From a virus, in IMG/VR virus record IMGVR_UViG_3300048999_000045, positions 1-40,782 of that record: 40,782 nucleotides of DNA; one strand, 5' to 3'. The notes under the pieces were generated by a model that worked only from the letters and a program-made list of their open reading frames with translations, ran no database searches and was not told the DNA's origin. Made by a program: the position numbers and the translations under genes. Of the stretch, positions 16,609 to 25,564 are shown one piece after another (within the stretch, counting starts at the first letter, position 1; each line of letters begins with the position of its first letter).

Positions 16609-17117
16609 ACTGTAGCCCTCATCTTCGCTCGGAGACCATCAACGATAGCCTTCTTGACTGCACGAGAGAATTGAGGTCCTCGTTCGCGGTAAGCATCCTT
16701 CATGAAGTGATGCGCCGGAATGTGACCGCCGGGGTGTGAAACACGAGTGGCGAAGATCTTGTGACCGGTGCCGCCCATGAACGCAAGAACCTTGCCCTTG
16801 TTGGGATAGATCATATGAGGCCCCACAGTTGCGCCCTCTTCTTGGGGCTTGGCATACGGGACGCCGTGAATAAAGACTCGACCCTGGATCCTTGCGCCAT
16901 CTTCGATGACTTCAGAGTCGAGACCGCTCAGCAGTTTCCCGCTCTGTTCCTTGAGTCGACTATTGATCTTGTCTCGAACATCCTGCTCAAGCTGAGATGT
17001 CCAAGCCTCGACCTTATCCCGAACAATAGTCCGAACAACGTCGGGCATCTGGTCGAGGTTCCTTAGGAGGTTGGTGTCACCTAGGACGTCTACGTAAAGG
17101 AAATCGTCGTCGGCCAT
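16605..17117 (-). CDS. HK97 gp10-like tail completion / neck protein
   Basis: 170 residues with the usual gp10 features: an N-terminal helix region (DQMPDVVRTIVRDKVEAWTS), a glycine-rich middle (VPYAKPQEEGATVGPHM) and a HPGGHIPAHHFMKDA stretch that matches the 'R-x-F-L-x-A' end region of HK97 gp10 homologues. These proteins attach the tail to the head-tail connector. It sits between the connector gene and the tail terminator, in the standard order. ATG, no obvious alternative start. The name HK97 gp10-like is well supported; the precise interface is inference. Confidence 0.7.
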   Translation of the reverse strand: MADDDFLYVDVLGDTNLLRNLDQMPDVVRTIVRDKVEAWTSQLEQDVRDKINSRLKEQSGKLLSGLDSEVIEDGARIQGRVFIHGVPYAKPQEEGATVGPHMIYPNKGKVLAFMGGTGHKIFATRVSHPGGHIPAHHFMKDAYRERGPQFSRAVKKAIVDGLRAKMRATV

Positions 17118-17118
17118 G

Positions 17119-17913
17119 CTACATCGGAACTACATTAGCGTATGGCTGAAGAACGCAGCGGATAGAGTCACTCATATCCTTCTGCGAGAAGGTGACGGTC
17201 TCCTGACCTCCCAACGTCTTCGAAAGAATGCCGATCCGATCCTTGCGCTTATACCATTCACCGATCAGTTCGGTTACAGCAAAGGAGATATCGAACGGGA
17301 CATAGTCATAGGTGATGATCGCTTCCGCATTCATCGCATCGCTAGCGAAGGTGTAGGTGCCCCACTCATCCACGCTGTATTCACCCGCTCCGGGGTTCTC
17401 GGTAACCTTGACTGCGACAACACCATCGATGGTCACACCGATGTCTGCGATCCATTGCCCACCCTCTGTGGGCGTAACCTGAAACGGGGAAGCGGAAATG
17501 ATTGCAGTCTGCGAGGTCTGGAAGCCGGCGGTGTAGATCACCTGCGACGGAGCTCCCTGCCAGAAATTATAGCCGTATAGGTCAAGCTGCTGTTGACCAA
17601 ACCGAGCATCGCTCACGACATAGCCTGATGCGGGGTTCCCGTAGTTGCCCAGAACGGACGCCGCGACAGCAGAACCAGCGATCCCCACAGAGGAGACGGA
17701 CCTGACGGGCCAGTTCAAGAGCATCGCGGAAGTCTTACCGTTGCCCCTGAAGTTCTGCGTATAGGATCGGACACCGAAGCTGTCTCGACCGAGCCAGGTG
17801 ATGACGAACTGAGAGGCTGAAACGATCAGCCGAGTGAGAACAGCGTTGCTATCCTCATTCGCTATGTCAAGATAGTCCTTGACCTGGCTTAGCGTTGTCA
17901 GCCTCTCAGTCAT
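17119..17913 (-). CDS. head-tail connector (gp6-like) protein
   Basis: 264 residues. The N-terminal MTERLTTLSQVKDYLDIANE and the following NAVLTRLIVSASQFVITWLG are the helical signature of the gp6/head-tail adaptor family (rings that sit under the portal). The first ~100 residues match the usual family length; the remaining 160 form a beta-rich region not found in the minimal gp6, including a GEYSVDEWGTYTFASDAMNAE-like stretch and ending in a basic amphipathic region. The gene lies one base from the gp10-like gene. Function is assembling the neck. Confidence 0.7.
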   Translation of the reverse strand: MTERLTTLSQVKDYLDIANEDSNAVLTRLIVSASQFVITWLGRDSFGVRSYTQNFRGNGKTSAMLLNWPVRSVSSVGIAGSAVAASVLGNYGNPASGYVVSDARFGQQQLDLYGYNFWQGAPSQVIYTAGFQTSQTAIISASPFQVTPTEGGQWIADIGVTIDGVVAVKVTENPGAGEYSVDEWGTYTFASDAMNAEAIITYDYVPFDISFAVTELIGEWYKRKDRIGILSKTLGGQETVTFSQKDMSDSIRCVLQPYANVVPM

Positions 17914-17919
17914 TGGGAA

Positions 17920-18234
17920 TTACTCCTCGCCGCCCACTTGGTCGTGGGCAAGAGCGCGAAGCTTCTTCAGCGACATATCGCTGTCAGCGTCGCCACCATG
18001 CTCCTCGATGATGCGGACGAGCTCATCCTTGTCGTCTTTGCCGAGCTCATCGATCTTAGAGTGGACGTCCTCGACCTCATCGACTTCGGTGAACCCGTGA
18101 CGCTTGAGCGTCTCGACGTGGTTCCCGTTGACCACATCGATGACGCCGCCTTTCGGGATGTCATACTCGTGACCATCGATCACCGCAGACGACGTTCCTT
18201 TCGGCGCCTGCATCTTCAATTTCTGTTCCGTCAT
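17920..18234 (-). CDS. small acidic head-neck protein, unknown
   Basis: 104 residues, strongly acidic in its second half (DEVEDVHSKIDELGKDDKDEL). It lies between the capsid and connector genes. The N-terminus (MTEQKLKMQAPKG) runs into a short beta stretch with GHEYDIPKGGVIDVV, which resembles small head-associated proteins in other siphoviruses. I do not recognise a family. The last helix region (MSLKKLRALAHDQ) resembles a SAP/Rho-N-like helix pair, only a hint. Probable capsid accessory protein, by position. Confidence 0.5.
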   Translation of the reverse strand: MTEQKLKMQAPKGTSSAVIDGHEYDIPKGGVIDVVNGNHVETLKRHGFTEVDEVEDVHSKIDELGKDDKDELVRIIEEHGGDADSDMSLKKLRALAHDQVGGEE

Positions 18235-18302
18235 TTCTCGTCCCTTCGCGCAAAGAGAGTGGACGGGAGAGGCTGCGCGACCCCCCCCGCCCGTTACGAC
18301 CG

Positions 18303-19808
18303 TTAGCCGATGTTGGCGATGACGCCCATCGACGGCGGGAAGTAATGCTGGAGCACCTCGTCGGCATAGACGCCGTACTCGTACTTACGAGTGCGGAGCG
18401 GCCATTCGATCTGGTAGTACTCCTGGCGAGTGCGGATCTGCACCACATTGCCGACGCCCGACACCGGATAAGGAATGCTCATCGAGGTGAACAGGATCAT
18501 GCCCTGCGGCATGTTCGGGTGGATGCGGATCTTGACCACGTTCGCGCCGGCCATCGAGAACCGGTTCAGGTAGGTTGCGACCATGACGCCGCCGACCATC
18601 ATCCCCTGTTCCATGTTGACCACGATGCGATAGGCACCGTTTGCATTGCCGGCAAGGATCTTCTGCGAGATTGCCAGCGCTGCATCGGACGACAACCAGA
18701 TCGTGTCCGGGGTCAGCTTGTAGAGATCCCAGAACGACTTGAGAGCCGCATCGATTTCCACGATGCCACCCGCGCCGTCGGCAGTCAGCGTCGCACCGTC
18801 GAGCGAACGGTAGTAGGCATTGCTGCCTGCCTTCATCGCCTGAGTGAGAAGCCCGTCGAAGACGAGGTTGTTGGCCGAGTTGTCAGCCGCCGGCAACGTC
18901 GAAGCTGCCTGCGTTCCGACACCCGCATCGGTCGTAAGAACCGCGGTGTTGACCGTGGTGATCTGACCGAGCGTTGCAGTACCCGCCGCAGCGCCCCAGA
19001 ACCAAGCATAAGCGACGGCGCCGCGGACAGCGACAACCGTTGCAGTGATGGAACCGGTCGTTCCGGAGGTTGCCACAGAGGCGTCGACCGAAACCTGCGC
19101 AGATCCGCCGCCGAAGGTGTCCGTCGAAGCATCGGCGTTGGTACGGGTGACGGAAGTCGGAATGCCCGCGACAACCGATGCGTTGATGTAGCCCTCGAGC
19201 GTCAGAGCGACGACCCGAACGTGCTTGGTGGTGGCGGTCATCGTTCCGCCCGTGGTCGATGCAGTCAGCGATGCAGTCGGCGTAACACCGAGAGCAAGCG
19301 TACCGTTGCCGCCGAGGATCAGAATTTCCTCCGCAAGCATCAGTGCCTGAAGGCCAACCTTCGCTGCGAGAGCGCGGATGTCTTCGAAGCCCTGGCCGGC
19401 ATACTGCGCCTCGAAGTCCACGTTGTCTTCGATGCCGATGCCTTTGTAGGCAGCCGCATAGTCGGCAACGCTGACAGCCATGACGGCGCCGCGGTTACCA
19501 CCCGAGACACCAACGCGGATGCCCGAGGTGTTGATACCCGTGACGGCTTTCCAGTTGGCCTGGATACCGCCGCGACCCGAAACACGCGGGATCTCGTTGC
19601 GGAGAGGCGTGAGGACCGGGTAGAGCATCTTGGCGCCGGCCTCGAGGTCATAGAAGGTAAGACCCGTGGTGGCGGAACCCGACTGTGCGAACGTCGACTT
19701 GAGAAGGTCGCTGTTCTCACCGGTCAGGATCGGTGACGTGGCAAGTGCCTTCATGAGGGCGTCCAGGGAAGTACCCGCAGCGAGGCCCTGTTCTTGAAGC
19801 ATATTCAT
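18303..19808 (-). CDS. major capsid protein, HK97 fold, with inserted Ig-like domain
   Basis: 501 residues if the ATG at 19806-19808 is used. That start is preferred because GGAG sits 6 bases before it; the ATG 12 bases upstream has no site, and its codons contain the ribosome binding site. Residues about 60-170 and 310-500 carry HK97-fold features (KMLYPVLTPLRNEIPRVSG, then GIQANWKAVTGI; RVGVSGGNRGAV; a C-terminal GMILFTSMSIPYPVSGVG). Between them, about residues 175-310, lies a Thr/Ser/Ala/Gly-rich beta region that reads as an inserted immunoglobulin-like domain. No obvious decoration gene is nearby, so the insert may provide the surface feature. Capsid shell subunit. Confidence 0.85.
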   Translation of the reverse strand: MNMLQEQGLAAGTSLDALMKALATSPILTGENSDLLKSTFAQSGSATTGLTFYDLEAGAKMLYPVLTPLRNEIPRVSGRGGIQANWKAVTGINTSGIRVGVSGGNRGAVMAVSVADYAAAYKGIGIEDNVDFEAQYAGQGFEDIRALAAKVGLQALMLAEEILILGGNGTLALGVTPTASLTASTTGGTMTATTKHVRVVALTLEGYINASVVAGIPTSVTRTNADASTDTFGGGSAQVSVDASVATSGTTGSITATVVAVRGAVAYAWFWGAAAGTATLGQITTVNTAVLTTDAGVGTQAASTLPAADNSANNLVFDGLLTQAMKAGSNAYYRSLDGATLTADGAGGIVEIDAALKSFWDLYKLTPDTIWLSSDAALAISQKILAGNANGAYRIVVNMEQGMMVGGVMVATYLNRFSMAGANVVKIRIHPNMPQGMILFTSMSIPYPVSGVGNVVQIRTRQEYYQIEWPLRTRKYEYGVYADEVLQHYFPPSMGVIANIG

Positions 19809-19820
19809 ATAAAACTCCAT

Positions 19821-19907
19821 TCCGTTTGTTGCTTCGGTGGTTGGTGAAACCTTACCGTCCCCGGCAAGGGTGAAGTCGGCTCCCGTCCCCGGTTGCCTCG
19901 TTGCTCC
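19821..19907 (-). other. leader region between prohead protease and capsid genes
   Basis: An 87-base noncoding gap upstream of the capsid start. It holds two direct copies of the ten-base run CCGGGGACGG on the minus strand (plus coordinates 19855-19864 and 19883-19892, 28 bases apart) plus GC-rich hairpin potential. The GGAG site of the capsid gene follows (19815-19818). It could be an RNA processing or translation-boosting leader for the most abundant protein. No promoter consensus is clear. Confidence 0.4.
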
Positions 19908-21800
19908 TTAACGACCCGGCAGCGACATATGCTGCGGGTTCTGCTGTGCAAGCTTGATGAGCTTCGTCGCGAGAGCATCGGCGCCCTCGTTCTTCAGCAT
20001 GTCATGCAAGATTGCAGTGCGTTCCTCTTCGGTGTTGGCGGTCTTTCCGAAGAAAGTACCGTCGCCATCTCGAAGTGCGATATTCTTCGGTGCCCGCGGA
20101 AGAGGCGTATCCTCGACCTTCTTGAGACGAGCACCAAGTTCCTCGACCTTCTCGACAGCTTCGCCGGCGATCTTCTTCAGCTCACCGTTCTCGGTCTCGA
20201 TTTCCTCAAAGCGCTTCTTGAGCGTCGGGGTCATCTCGTCCTGTGGTTCTTCGTCGCTGTCATCGCTGAGGCCGAACGCCTTGGCCATCGTCTCACGAGT
20301 TTCGCGGCTAGGTTCGCGCAGATCATTGATGACGGAACAGACGTCCTTTGCAAGACCGTTCTCGGGATCGGTCTGGACGGCGTTATAGTAATAGTCGTAG
20401 TAACCGACCACAACGTCGTCGTCCATGCCGGCGAGCAACTCCTGAACCTGCTCGGTCGCATAGCTGATGAAGGAGGCGCCGAGCGTCTTCACCGCACCGA
20501 TCACATCGGCCGCGATGGATGCGTCGTCTGCATCACCACCTTCACGCTGTCCCTCGGACTTGATCGTGCGGGAAAGCGAAGCCATGTCGGAGAGCACGTT
20601 CGAGAAGCGGTTAACAGTATACATCCCCTTCTCGAGTTTCGGCTCACCGCCTTCGAACGGTGTGGCGAGAGCAGCAACGACCTTGGACAGACGATCCAGG
20701 TCTTCCATGACCGGTGCCTCATCTTCCACAGGCTCGTCGGGGTTGGTCGCCTTGTTCAGACGTTCACGGAGAAGTTCCGCTTCGGTCTTGGGCGCTGCAG
20801 CCTTTTCGAGGTCCTCCTCGTGAGCAACGGCGTCGGCCTTCTTCTCGAACGACTTACCATCGGAAGTAGTCCAGGCCTGCTTCACTCCGGCGGGGGTAAC
20901 CTTCTCGACAGCACCGCCTTCGGCACCCTCGTCGGCGGCCGCATCATCGGCAGATGCTTCACCTGCTTCCGCGGCGGGCGGATCGACTTCACCCGTTGAG
21001 TCATTCGTGCGGCTCTCCCGTTCTTGATCGACGATAGCGTTGAGTGCGGAAGTCTCAGCCTTCATCAATTCGTCGCGGGCGGGAGCAATGTGATCCTGCC
21101 AGGTCGAACCATCGTTGGCCGCCTTGGCAAGTTCACCCGCCTTCTCGGCAATCGCGGTAGCCGAAGGCTCGCCGGCGACAGGCACCTGGTGATCGTCGAT
21201 CACAGCCTTCTCGACCGTCGCTTCGGGACCATCGGCACCTTCGCCACCCGTGTCACTGTCTTCGGGTTCAATGGTCGCAACGGCATCGGAGAAGGCAACG
21301 GGCTCTTCGGACCCGTCGGCCTTGGTCAGCATAAAGGTCGCCGACTTAACGCAGGGATTGTCGACCAGGCTCACCTCGTTGGGAACGGCCGTGAACTTGG
21401 TGATCGTCTCACCGTCCACAGTCTCCTTCCACTTCTTGCCGTACTTGCCGCCGACGGAGAAGCCGGTATAGCAGCCCTCGATGACCTTGTTCCACTCGGC
21501 ATCGTCCACGACCTTGGCGCAAACCTCGATCGACTTGTCGGTATCGTCATAGCTGATGTCGGTCAGCTTTCCGGCCACGGATAGACCGTGCATGACGCGA
21601 AGGTTCCCCTTCGACAGACCACCCGAGCCGGCTTCGATCTGTGCGGACCAAGACTCGAAGTTCGGCTTGGACGTGTCATAGTCCATCATCTCGCCGGACT
21701 GGTCGACTTCCTGAGCCGTGATCTTACCGAAGACGAGGCGCTGTTCCTCGTCCACTTTCATCAGCGGGACGAATACCCGCGCCTTCTTCGTACCACTCAT
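19908..21800 (-). CDS. prohead protease fused to scaffold-like region (XkdF-like)
   Basis: 630 residues. The first ~160 resemble XkdF-like prohead proteases: Phe-Gly-Lys-Ile-x-x-Gln-Glu near residue 25, His71 in NLRVMHGLS, Ser115 in CYTGFSVGG, and EVSLVDNPC near 142-150, as in the HK97/S78-type serine protease fold (His-Ser-acid). The remainder (about 170-630) is Glu/Ala/Asp-rich with a coiled coil near 510-560 (RFEEIETENGELKKIAGEAV), the usual composition of an internal scaffold. So one gene probably supplies both the maturation protease and the scaffold for procapsid assembly. It overlaps the portal gene by 4 bases. Confidence 0.8.
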   Translation of the reverse strand: MSGTKKARVFVPLMKVDEEQRLVFGKITAQEVDQSGEMMDYDTSKPNFESWSAQIEAGSGGLSKGNLRVMHGLSVAGKLTDISYDDTDKSIEVCAKVVDDAEWNKVIEGCYTGFSVGGKYGKKWKETVDGETITKFTAVPNEVSLVDNPCVKSATFMLTKADGSEEPVAFSDAVATIEPEDSDTGGEGADGPEATVEKAVIDDHQVPVAGEPSATAIAEKAGELAKAANDGSTWQDHIAPARDELMKAETSALNAIVDQERESRTNDSTGEVDPPAAEAGEASADDAAADEGAEGGAVEKVTPAGVKQAWTTSDGKSFEKKADAVAHEEDLEKAAAPKTEAELLRERLNKATNPDEPVEDEAPVMEDLDRLSKVVAALATPFEGGEPKLEKGMYTVNRFSNVLSDMASLSRTIKSEGQREGGDADDASIAADVIGAVKTLGASFISYATEQVQELLAGMDDDVVVGYYDYYYNAVQTDPENGLAKDVCSVINDLREPSRETRETMAKAFGLSDDSDEEPQDEMTPTLKKRFEEIETENGELKKIAGEAVEKVEELGARLKKVEDTPLPRAPKNIALRDGDGTFFGKTANTEEERTAILHDMLKNEGADALATKLIKLAQQNPQHMSLPGR

Positions 21801-23338
21801 GAGCGCTGCTCCTCTTCGATTTTGCGTAGGTAGTTAGCCAAACCCTCCTGGTCACCTGCAGCTGTGAACTCAGCGATCTTCTGGGCAAGTTGCCCCTTGT
21901 CGCCTTGATCTTCAGGCAGGTTGTCAGCTCCGGGGCCAGGCTGGACCACCGGAGAACCGTCTGGATTGAGCTTCGGATCGCCCTGTGCATTCGCATCAAG
22001 AAGCAAAGGCGCAAGACCATTCGAAGTCATGAACATGGGTTGATCGAACTGGGGATCGTCATAGGGGTCGCGGCCATTGGCGACACGTCCTTCATTGACA
22101 GTCATCAGTCCGGTCTTCACATCGCTCTCAGTGATCTGCTGACGCTTGACGGGATCAAGTTCATCGTCGCCGCGCCAGACTAGTTCGAGATCCTCAGAGT
22201 CGAACTCTTCCATGAGCACGTCATCGACGATACCCTTGATGAACATCTTTAACGGCTCGAGTCCGGTAGCAGCTGCATCGTTTGAAGCATGCTCCGCCGT
22301 CGAGCGGTTCATCATCTTGATAAACGGTTGCGGGGAAAGACTGAAGGCGAAGCAGCAGACACGAGCAAGCCATTCCTCGGCCATACCGAATAACTCGGTC
22401 TCCTGCGTCGGGATATAGGTCTTACCGACAGCCGACGGAACGAAGCGAGCCTTGCGCCGCTCAGCCAAGTTACCGGCGAAGATACCGTCGAACCATTCCT
22501 GGAATGTGCGGATCTGATCGGGAGTCCACTGCTCGGGAACCCCGATGAGTGCAGCGGGAACATTGCCTTCGGTGAAGAAGTTCAGTTGGAAGACCTGACG
22601 ACGGAGTCCGATGTTGACCGTCATCATGATCTGTTCCACAGGTGAGTACCCGTAGATCTTGTGGATGCGCAGGTTGCGCGGACGGAAGATAATCTCGTCT
22701 CGACGATAGTTGACCGCCGGCATTCCCTTCAGGATCTGCTGATAGGCGGTGTCGTTCGGATCTTCGGGAGTGCGGCCCCAATCGTCGAGAACGCGGCGCA
22801 TTGTCGCACCGTCTATCTGATCGAGGGCGATAAGCTGACCGGCACGGGTGCGGCGCTTATGCAGCGTGAGCGAGTCCACGACAAATACGTCTTCGAGAAG
22901 CATCCGCAACCATTGGTTCCAGTGATGCTCACCATCGGGCTTCATGAAGAACTTGGTCAGTTCCTTGATGCGGTTACGCTTCTGGGGACTAAGCTTGTCC
23001 TTCGGATCTTTGAGCTGGATCACCCAGCGAAGACGCTCCATCTGATCTTTGCGGGTCTCGATGATAAGGCGCAGAAGATCATAGCTCTCGGCGAAGGCGC
23101 GGAGCGTGTCGTAGGTGATCGGCGATGCGGGACGATTGCTGGTGAGAAGATTGACGCTGCTGGGAAAGTCGAAGGCGCGACCCTTGACTTCCTCGGGAGC
23201 CTGTGGTGCCATGGGCTTGCCAGGACCGAACCAGTCTGCACCTTGCCCTTGAGCACCGATCTGATAGCCACCGAAGGAGTACCCTGGATTGAGGGCTATC
23301 TCGCGACCCCCACCCGCAGCAGCTCGTTGACTTGTCAT
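21797..23338 (-). CDS. portal protein
   Basis: 513 residues of the HK97/lambda-like portal type. Recognisable parts are YDTLRAFAESYDLLRLIIET near residue 75, the wing region with RRQVFQLNFFTEGNVPAALI near 240, and FSLSPQPFIKMMNRSTAEHA near 325. The C-terminal 80 residues are Pro/Gly/Gln-rich and disordered. Twelve copies form the gate at one capsid vertex and take part in packaging. It lies between the terminase and protease genes, in the standard order. Confidence 0.87.
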   Translation of the reverse strand: MTSQRAAAGGGREIALNPGYSFGGYQIGAQGQGADWFGPGKPMAPQAPEEVKGRAFDFPSSVNLLTSNRPASPITYDTLRAFAESYDLLRLIIETRKDQMERLRWVIQLKDPKDKLSPQKRNRIKELTKFFMKPDGEHHWNQWLRMLLEDVFVVDSLTLHKRRTRAGQLIALDQIDGATMRRVLDDWGRTPEDPNDTAYQQILKGMPAVNYRRDEIIFRPRNLRIHKIYGYSPVEQIMMTVNIGLRRQVFQLNFFTEGNVPAALIGVPEQWTPDQIRTFQEWFDGIFAGNLAERRKARFVPSAVGKTYIPTQETELFGMAEEWLARVCCFAFSLSPQPFIKMMNRSTAEHASNDAAATGLEPLKMFIKGIVDDVLMEEFDSEDLELVWRGDDELDPVKRQQITESDVKTGLMTVNEGRVANGRDPYDDPQFDQPMFMTSNGLAPLLLDANAQGDPKLNPDGSPVVQPGPGADNLPEDQGDKGQLAQKIAEFTAAGDQEGLANYLRKIEEEQRS

Positions 23339-23424
23339 CGAATAACTATTCCCCGCAAGGCAACACGCCTATCACCGATGGCTATAAATATAGTGGTTGG
23401 GGAGTTAAGAGATAGAAACTGGGC
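23339..23424 (-). other. 86-base gap between terminase and portal genes
   Basis: AT-richer than its surroundings. On the minus strand there is an ACTATATTTATAGCC run with a TATATT element but no convincing -35 box at the right distance. A promoter or an RNA processing site is possible; I see nothing definite. Confidence 0.25.
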
Positions 23425-25233
23425 TTAAGGTGCCACCTTAGCATCGGCGAAATGCCTACGATAGCCAGCTGACTGTAGTGGCGCTACGTCTTCTTCTTTC
23501 ACCAAGAAGAGACCATCGGTCCCGATGTCGTAGCGAATGCCACTCATGCCATAGGCGATGGTGGGGGTATTTATCGGCGGTGGCAATAGCGCCACCATTG
23601 AGCCCGGTGCAAGAGCATAGGTGTCTTTACCCGCAAGACGATCCTTGACGACTTGAGCTTCTTGACGATAATAGTCCATCAGGCCTTCATGAGCAATCGA
23701 ACCGACCATCAGTTCAGTGAAGCCCCACACTAAGGCGTCCATCCGATCCGGCGAATAACCCATCGATCCATCTGGGGTATACTCGCAGAGCTGATCCTCC
23801 AGTTCGGGGAAGTAACCAACGTGATGGATCTTCTTCTGCTCGTAAAGCTGAGATACTGGTTCTGCTCGGACGATCTTGCCCCTTGTTGCGTGAACTGCTT
23901 TCAATGGGACGAAGTCAGCAGTGCGTAAACCCTCATCCTTCAGGGACTTTGCAGCCTGACGCAACACAGCAGCAACCATCTCGCCACCCTGATTGGCTTC
24001 ATAAACGATCTGGTCACCCGCCCAATCGTCGAATGCCATGACAGCAGCCCGTCCCCATTCCTCAGGGGTACCGTTGATCGAGAGATCTTCTAGGAGGTAA
24101 CCGTCGCCGGCCTGATCCCGACCGTGAACTGTGATCCCGGTCTCTGCAGCTGCCTCACCGACTTCCTTCTGGGGATCTACCGCAATGACGATACGAACAA
24201 AGTCGGGTAGAATGATTGGAGTTACGCTATCCACAGGTCGGATGCGAGACGCGTCGATCATCGCACGAGACCAGAGCGCGCCAGGAACATCATCGAGAAT
24301 TTCTGCGTCGAGCTCCTGTCGGCCGGTCCTTGTTCCGAGGTACTTATCGATCACCTGCTTCTTGAACGGTGGAGCAAGGTTAGCCAGGTTCTCCATCGTG
24401 GAGCCCTTGGTGATCGCTGTATCGCTTCGAAGGACAATCTCCTTCAGCAGGGTCATCGGTCGCGGGGTGGTCGTGATAATCTGCTTCGGGTGTTCTCCCA
24501 AGCGAAGACCGAACTGAAGATTGTCCCATGCCTCCTGGGCATATCTCCACTTGCAGAGCTCATCACACCAAGCACCGTCAAACTGCGGCCCGCGCAACGA
24601 GTCATAGTCTTCAGCGGAAAACAAAGTGCCGACTGCACCGTTGGGCCAAGTTAGACGTCGTTTGGAAGGCTCGTACTTGGGCTTGAAATCTCGAGGGGAA
24701 CAGGCTAGGATCCCACTCTCTCCTTCAACCATAACGTCACGGGCGTCGGCGGAGTCCTGTGCGATCAAGGCAATGCGGCGACAGTGACCCTGCTGAACCC
24801 ACTTGATGATCGTCTCAGCACCGCATCGAGTCTTTCCGAAACCGCGTCCCGCTAGAATGAGCCAAGTAACCCACTGTTCCCCGTTCTTGAGAATAGGATC
24901 CGGCTCTAGCTGATTGGGTCGAGCCCACAGTTCCCAAGTGTGGAGGAGGTCGTCGGCTTCTTCGTCGGTTAATCCCTCGAGCTTCGATATGTCGATAGTC
25001 TTGAGGTGGTGACTACGCAGAAGCTTCCCGTCGATTGCCTTGTTGAGCTGCTCGGCGCTTTCGTCCCCGCTGAGGAAGACTGCCGGGTTCGGGCGCCGGG
25101 AGGAGCTTCTGTTTGGGCGGGGCGTCCGCCTCAAGTACTTCAGGCTCTTCTTGACCGCCGCCTGTGGAAATCTGCCCCTCAGCTTGGAGCCTCGCAATCT
25201 TATTGAGCAGTCTGCCCTTGGCGCCCGTAACAT
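23425..25233 (-). CDS. terminase large subunit
   Basis: ATP-driven DNA packaging motor and nuclease. Seen directly: Walker A AGRGFGKT, Walker B GAWCDE with catalytic Glu, the coupling TTTPRP motif, a nuclease motif IVIAVDP and a second acidic motif SPDRMDALVWG. Counting from the ATG at 25231-25233, the protein is 602 residues. That start has GGAGGA 4 bases before it. There is no ATG, GTG or TTG between 25134 and the ATPase domain in this frame, so the gene must overlap the terminase small subunit by at least 120 bases; with this start the overlap is 221 bases. The first ~50 residues are Arg-rich and not natural-looking, so the real start may be a later TTG (25132-25134). Confidence 0.85.
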   Translation of the reverse strand: MLRAPRADCSIRLRGSKLRGRFPQAAVKKSLKYLRRTPRPNRSSSRRPNPAVFLSGDESAEQLNKAIDGKLLRSHHLKTIDISKLEGLTDEEADDLLHTWELWARPNQLEPDPILKNGEQWVTWLILAGRGFGKTRCGAETIIKWVQQGHCRRIALIAQDSADARDVMVEGESGILACSPRDFKPKYEPSKRRLTWPNGAVGTLFSAEDYDSLRGPQFDGAWCDELCKWRYAQEAWDNLQFGLRLGEHPKQIITTTPRPMTLLKEIVLRSDTAITKGSTMENLANLAPPFKKQVIDKYLGTRTGRQELDAEILDDVPGALWSRAMIDASRIRPVDSVTPIILPDFVRIVIAVDPQKEVGEAAAETGITVHGRDQAGDGYLLEDLSINGTPEEWGRAAVMAFDDWAGDQIVYEANQGGEMVAAVLRQAAKSLKDEGLRTADFVPLKAVHATRGKIVRAEPVSQLYEQKKIHHVGYFPELEDQLCEYTPDGSMGYSPDRMDALVWGFTELMVGSIAHEGLMDYYRQEAQVVKDRLAGKDTYALAPGSMVALLPPPINTPTIAYGMSGIRYDIGTDGLFLVKEEDVAPLQSAGYRRHFADAKVAP

Positions 25234-25564
25234 CAATTCCTCCGCTGAACTCAACCTTGTTCGCCCGATCAAACTTCTCGGGGCGTCGAGCCTTGAGTAT
25301 GGCCAACATCAATGGATCGGATTTCTTGAGGGCGCGTTCCGTCGCCACGTCCTCGATGAAGTCAGTGCCGTCTTCAAGCGCTTCATCCCAGTCAGCGGCG
25401 AAGTTGGAGTCCTCCGCTCGCCAGCGCTTCATAATGGCTGTCGTGGCTCCCGCCGCCATAGCTGCCTTTGATATTGAGTCTCCCGCCGCAAGGCAGTCGA
25501 GGAAGATTTTCCTGGACTTGAATGTGCGAACGAAACGAGACATGGGCGGTTGATCTTTCGACAC
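25013..25564 (-). CDS. terminase small subunit
   Basis: Probable DNA-recognition subunit of the packaging machine: 183 residues with a helix-turn-helix at about residues 18-52 (IFLDCLAAGDSISKAAMAAG followed by TTAIMKRW) and an acidic middle. It is immediately upstream of the large subunit. The start is GTG at 25562-25564 or, 21 bases later, ATG at 25541-25543. A perfect TATAAT on this strand (25574-25579) would put the transcript start at about 25566, which favours the ATG. The last ~25 residues are Arg/Gln-rich and unlike the rest, and lie in the overlap with the large subunit gene. Confidence 0.75.
   Translation of the reverse strand: MSKDQPPMSRFVRTFKSRKIFLDCLAAGDSISKAAMAAGATTAIMKRWRAEDSNFAADWDEALEDGTDFIEDVATERALKKSDPLMLAILKARRPEKFDRANKVEFSGGIDVTGAKGRLLNKIARLQAEGQISTGGGQEEPEVLEADAPPKQKLLPAPEPGSLPQRGRKRRAAQQGNRREASA

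Noticed and set aside
18345-19736. 463-codon rightward open frame opposite the capsid gene
   Set aside because: Arg/Asp/His-rich composition typical of the mirror of a high-GC gene; the capsid gene on the other strand has clear HK97 features and a ribosome binding site.
19893-20999. 368-codon rightward open frame opposite the protease-scaffold gene
   Set aside because: Mirror of an Ala/Glu-rich coding frame; no ribosome binding site and no recognisable family, while the leftward gene fits the head operon.
22661-23428. 255-codon rightward open frame opposite the portal gene
   Set aside because: Mirror frame without start signal; portal motifs are clear on the other strand.
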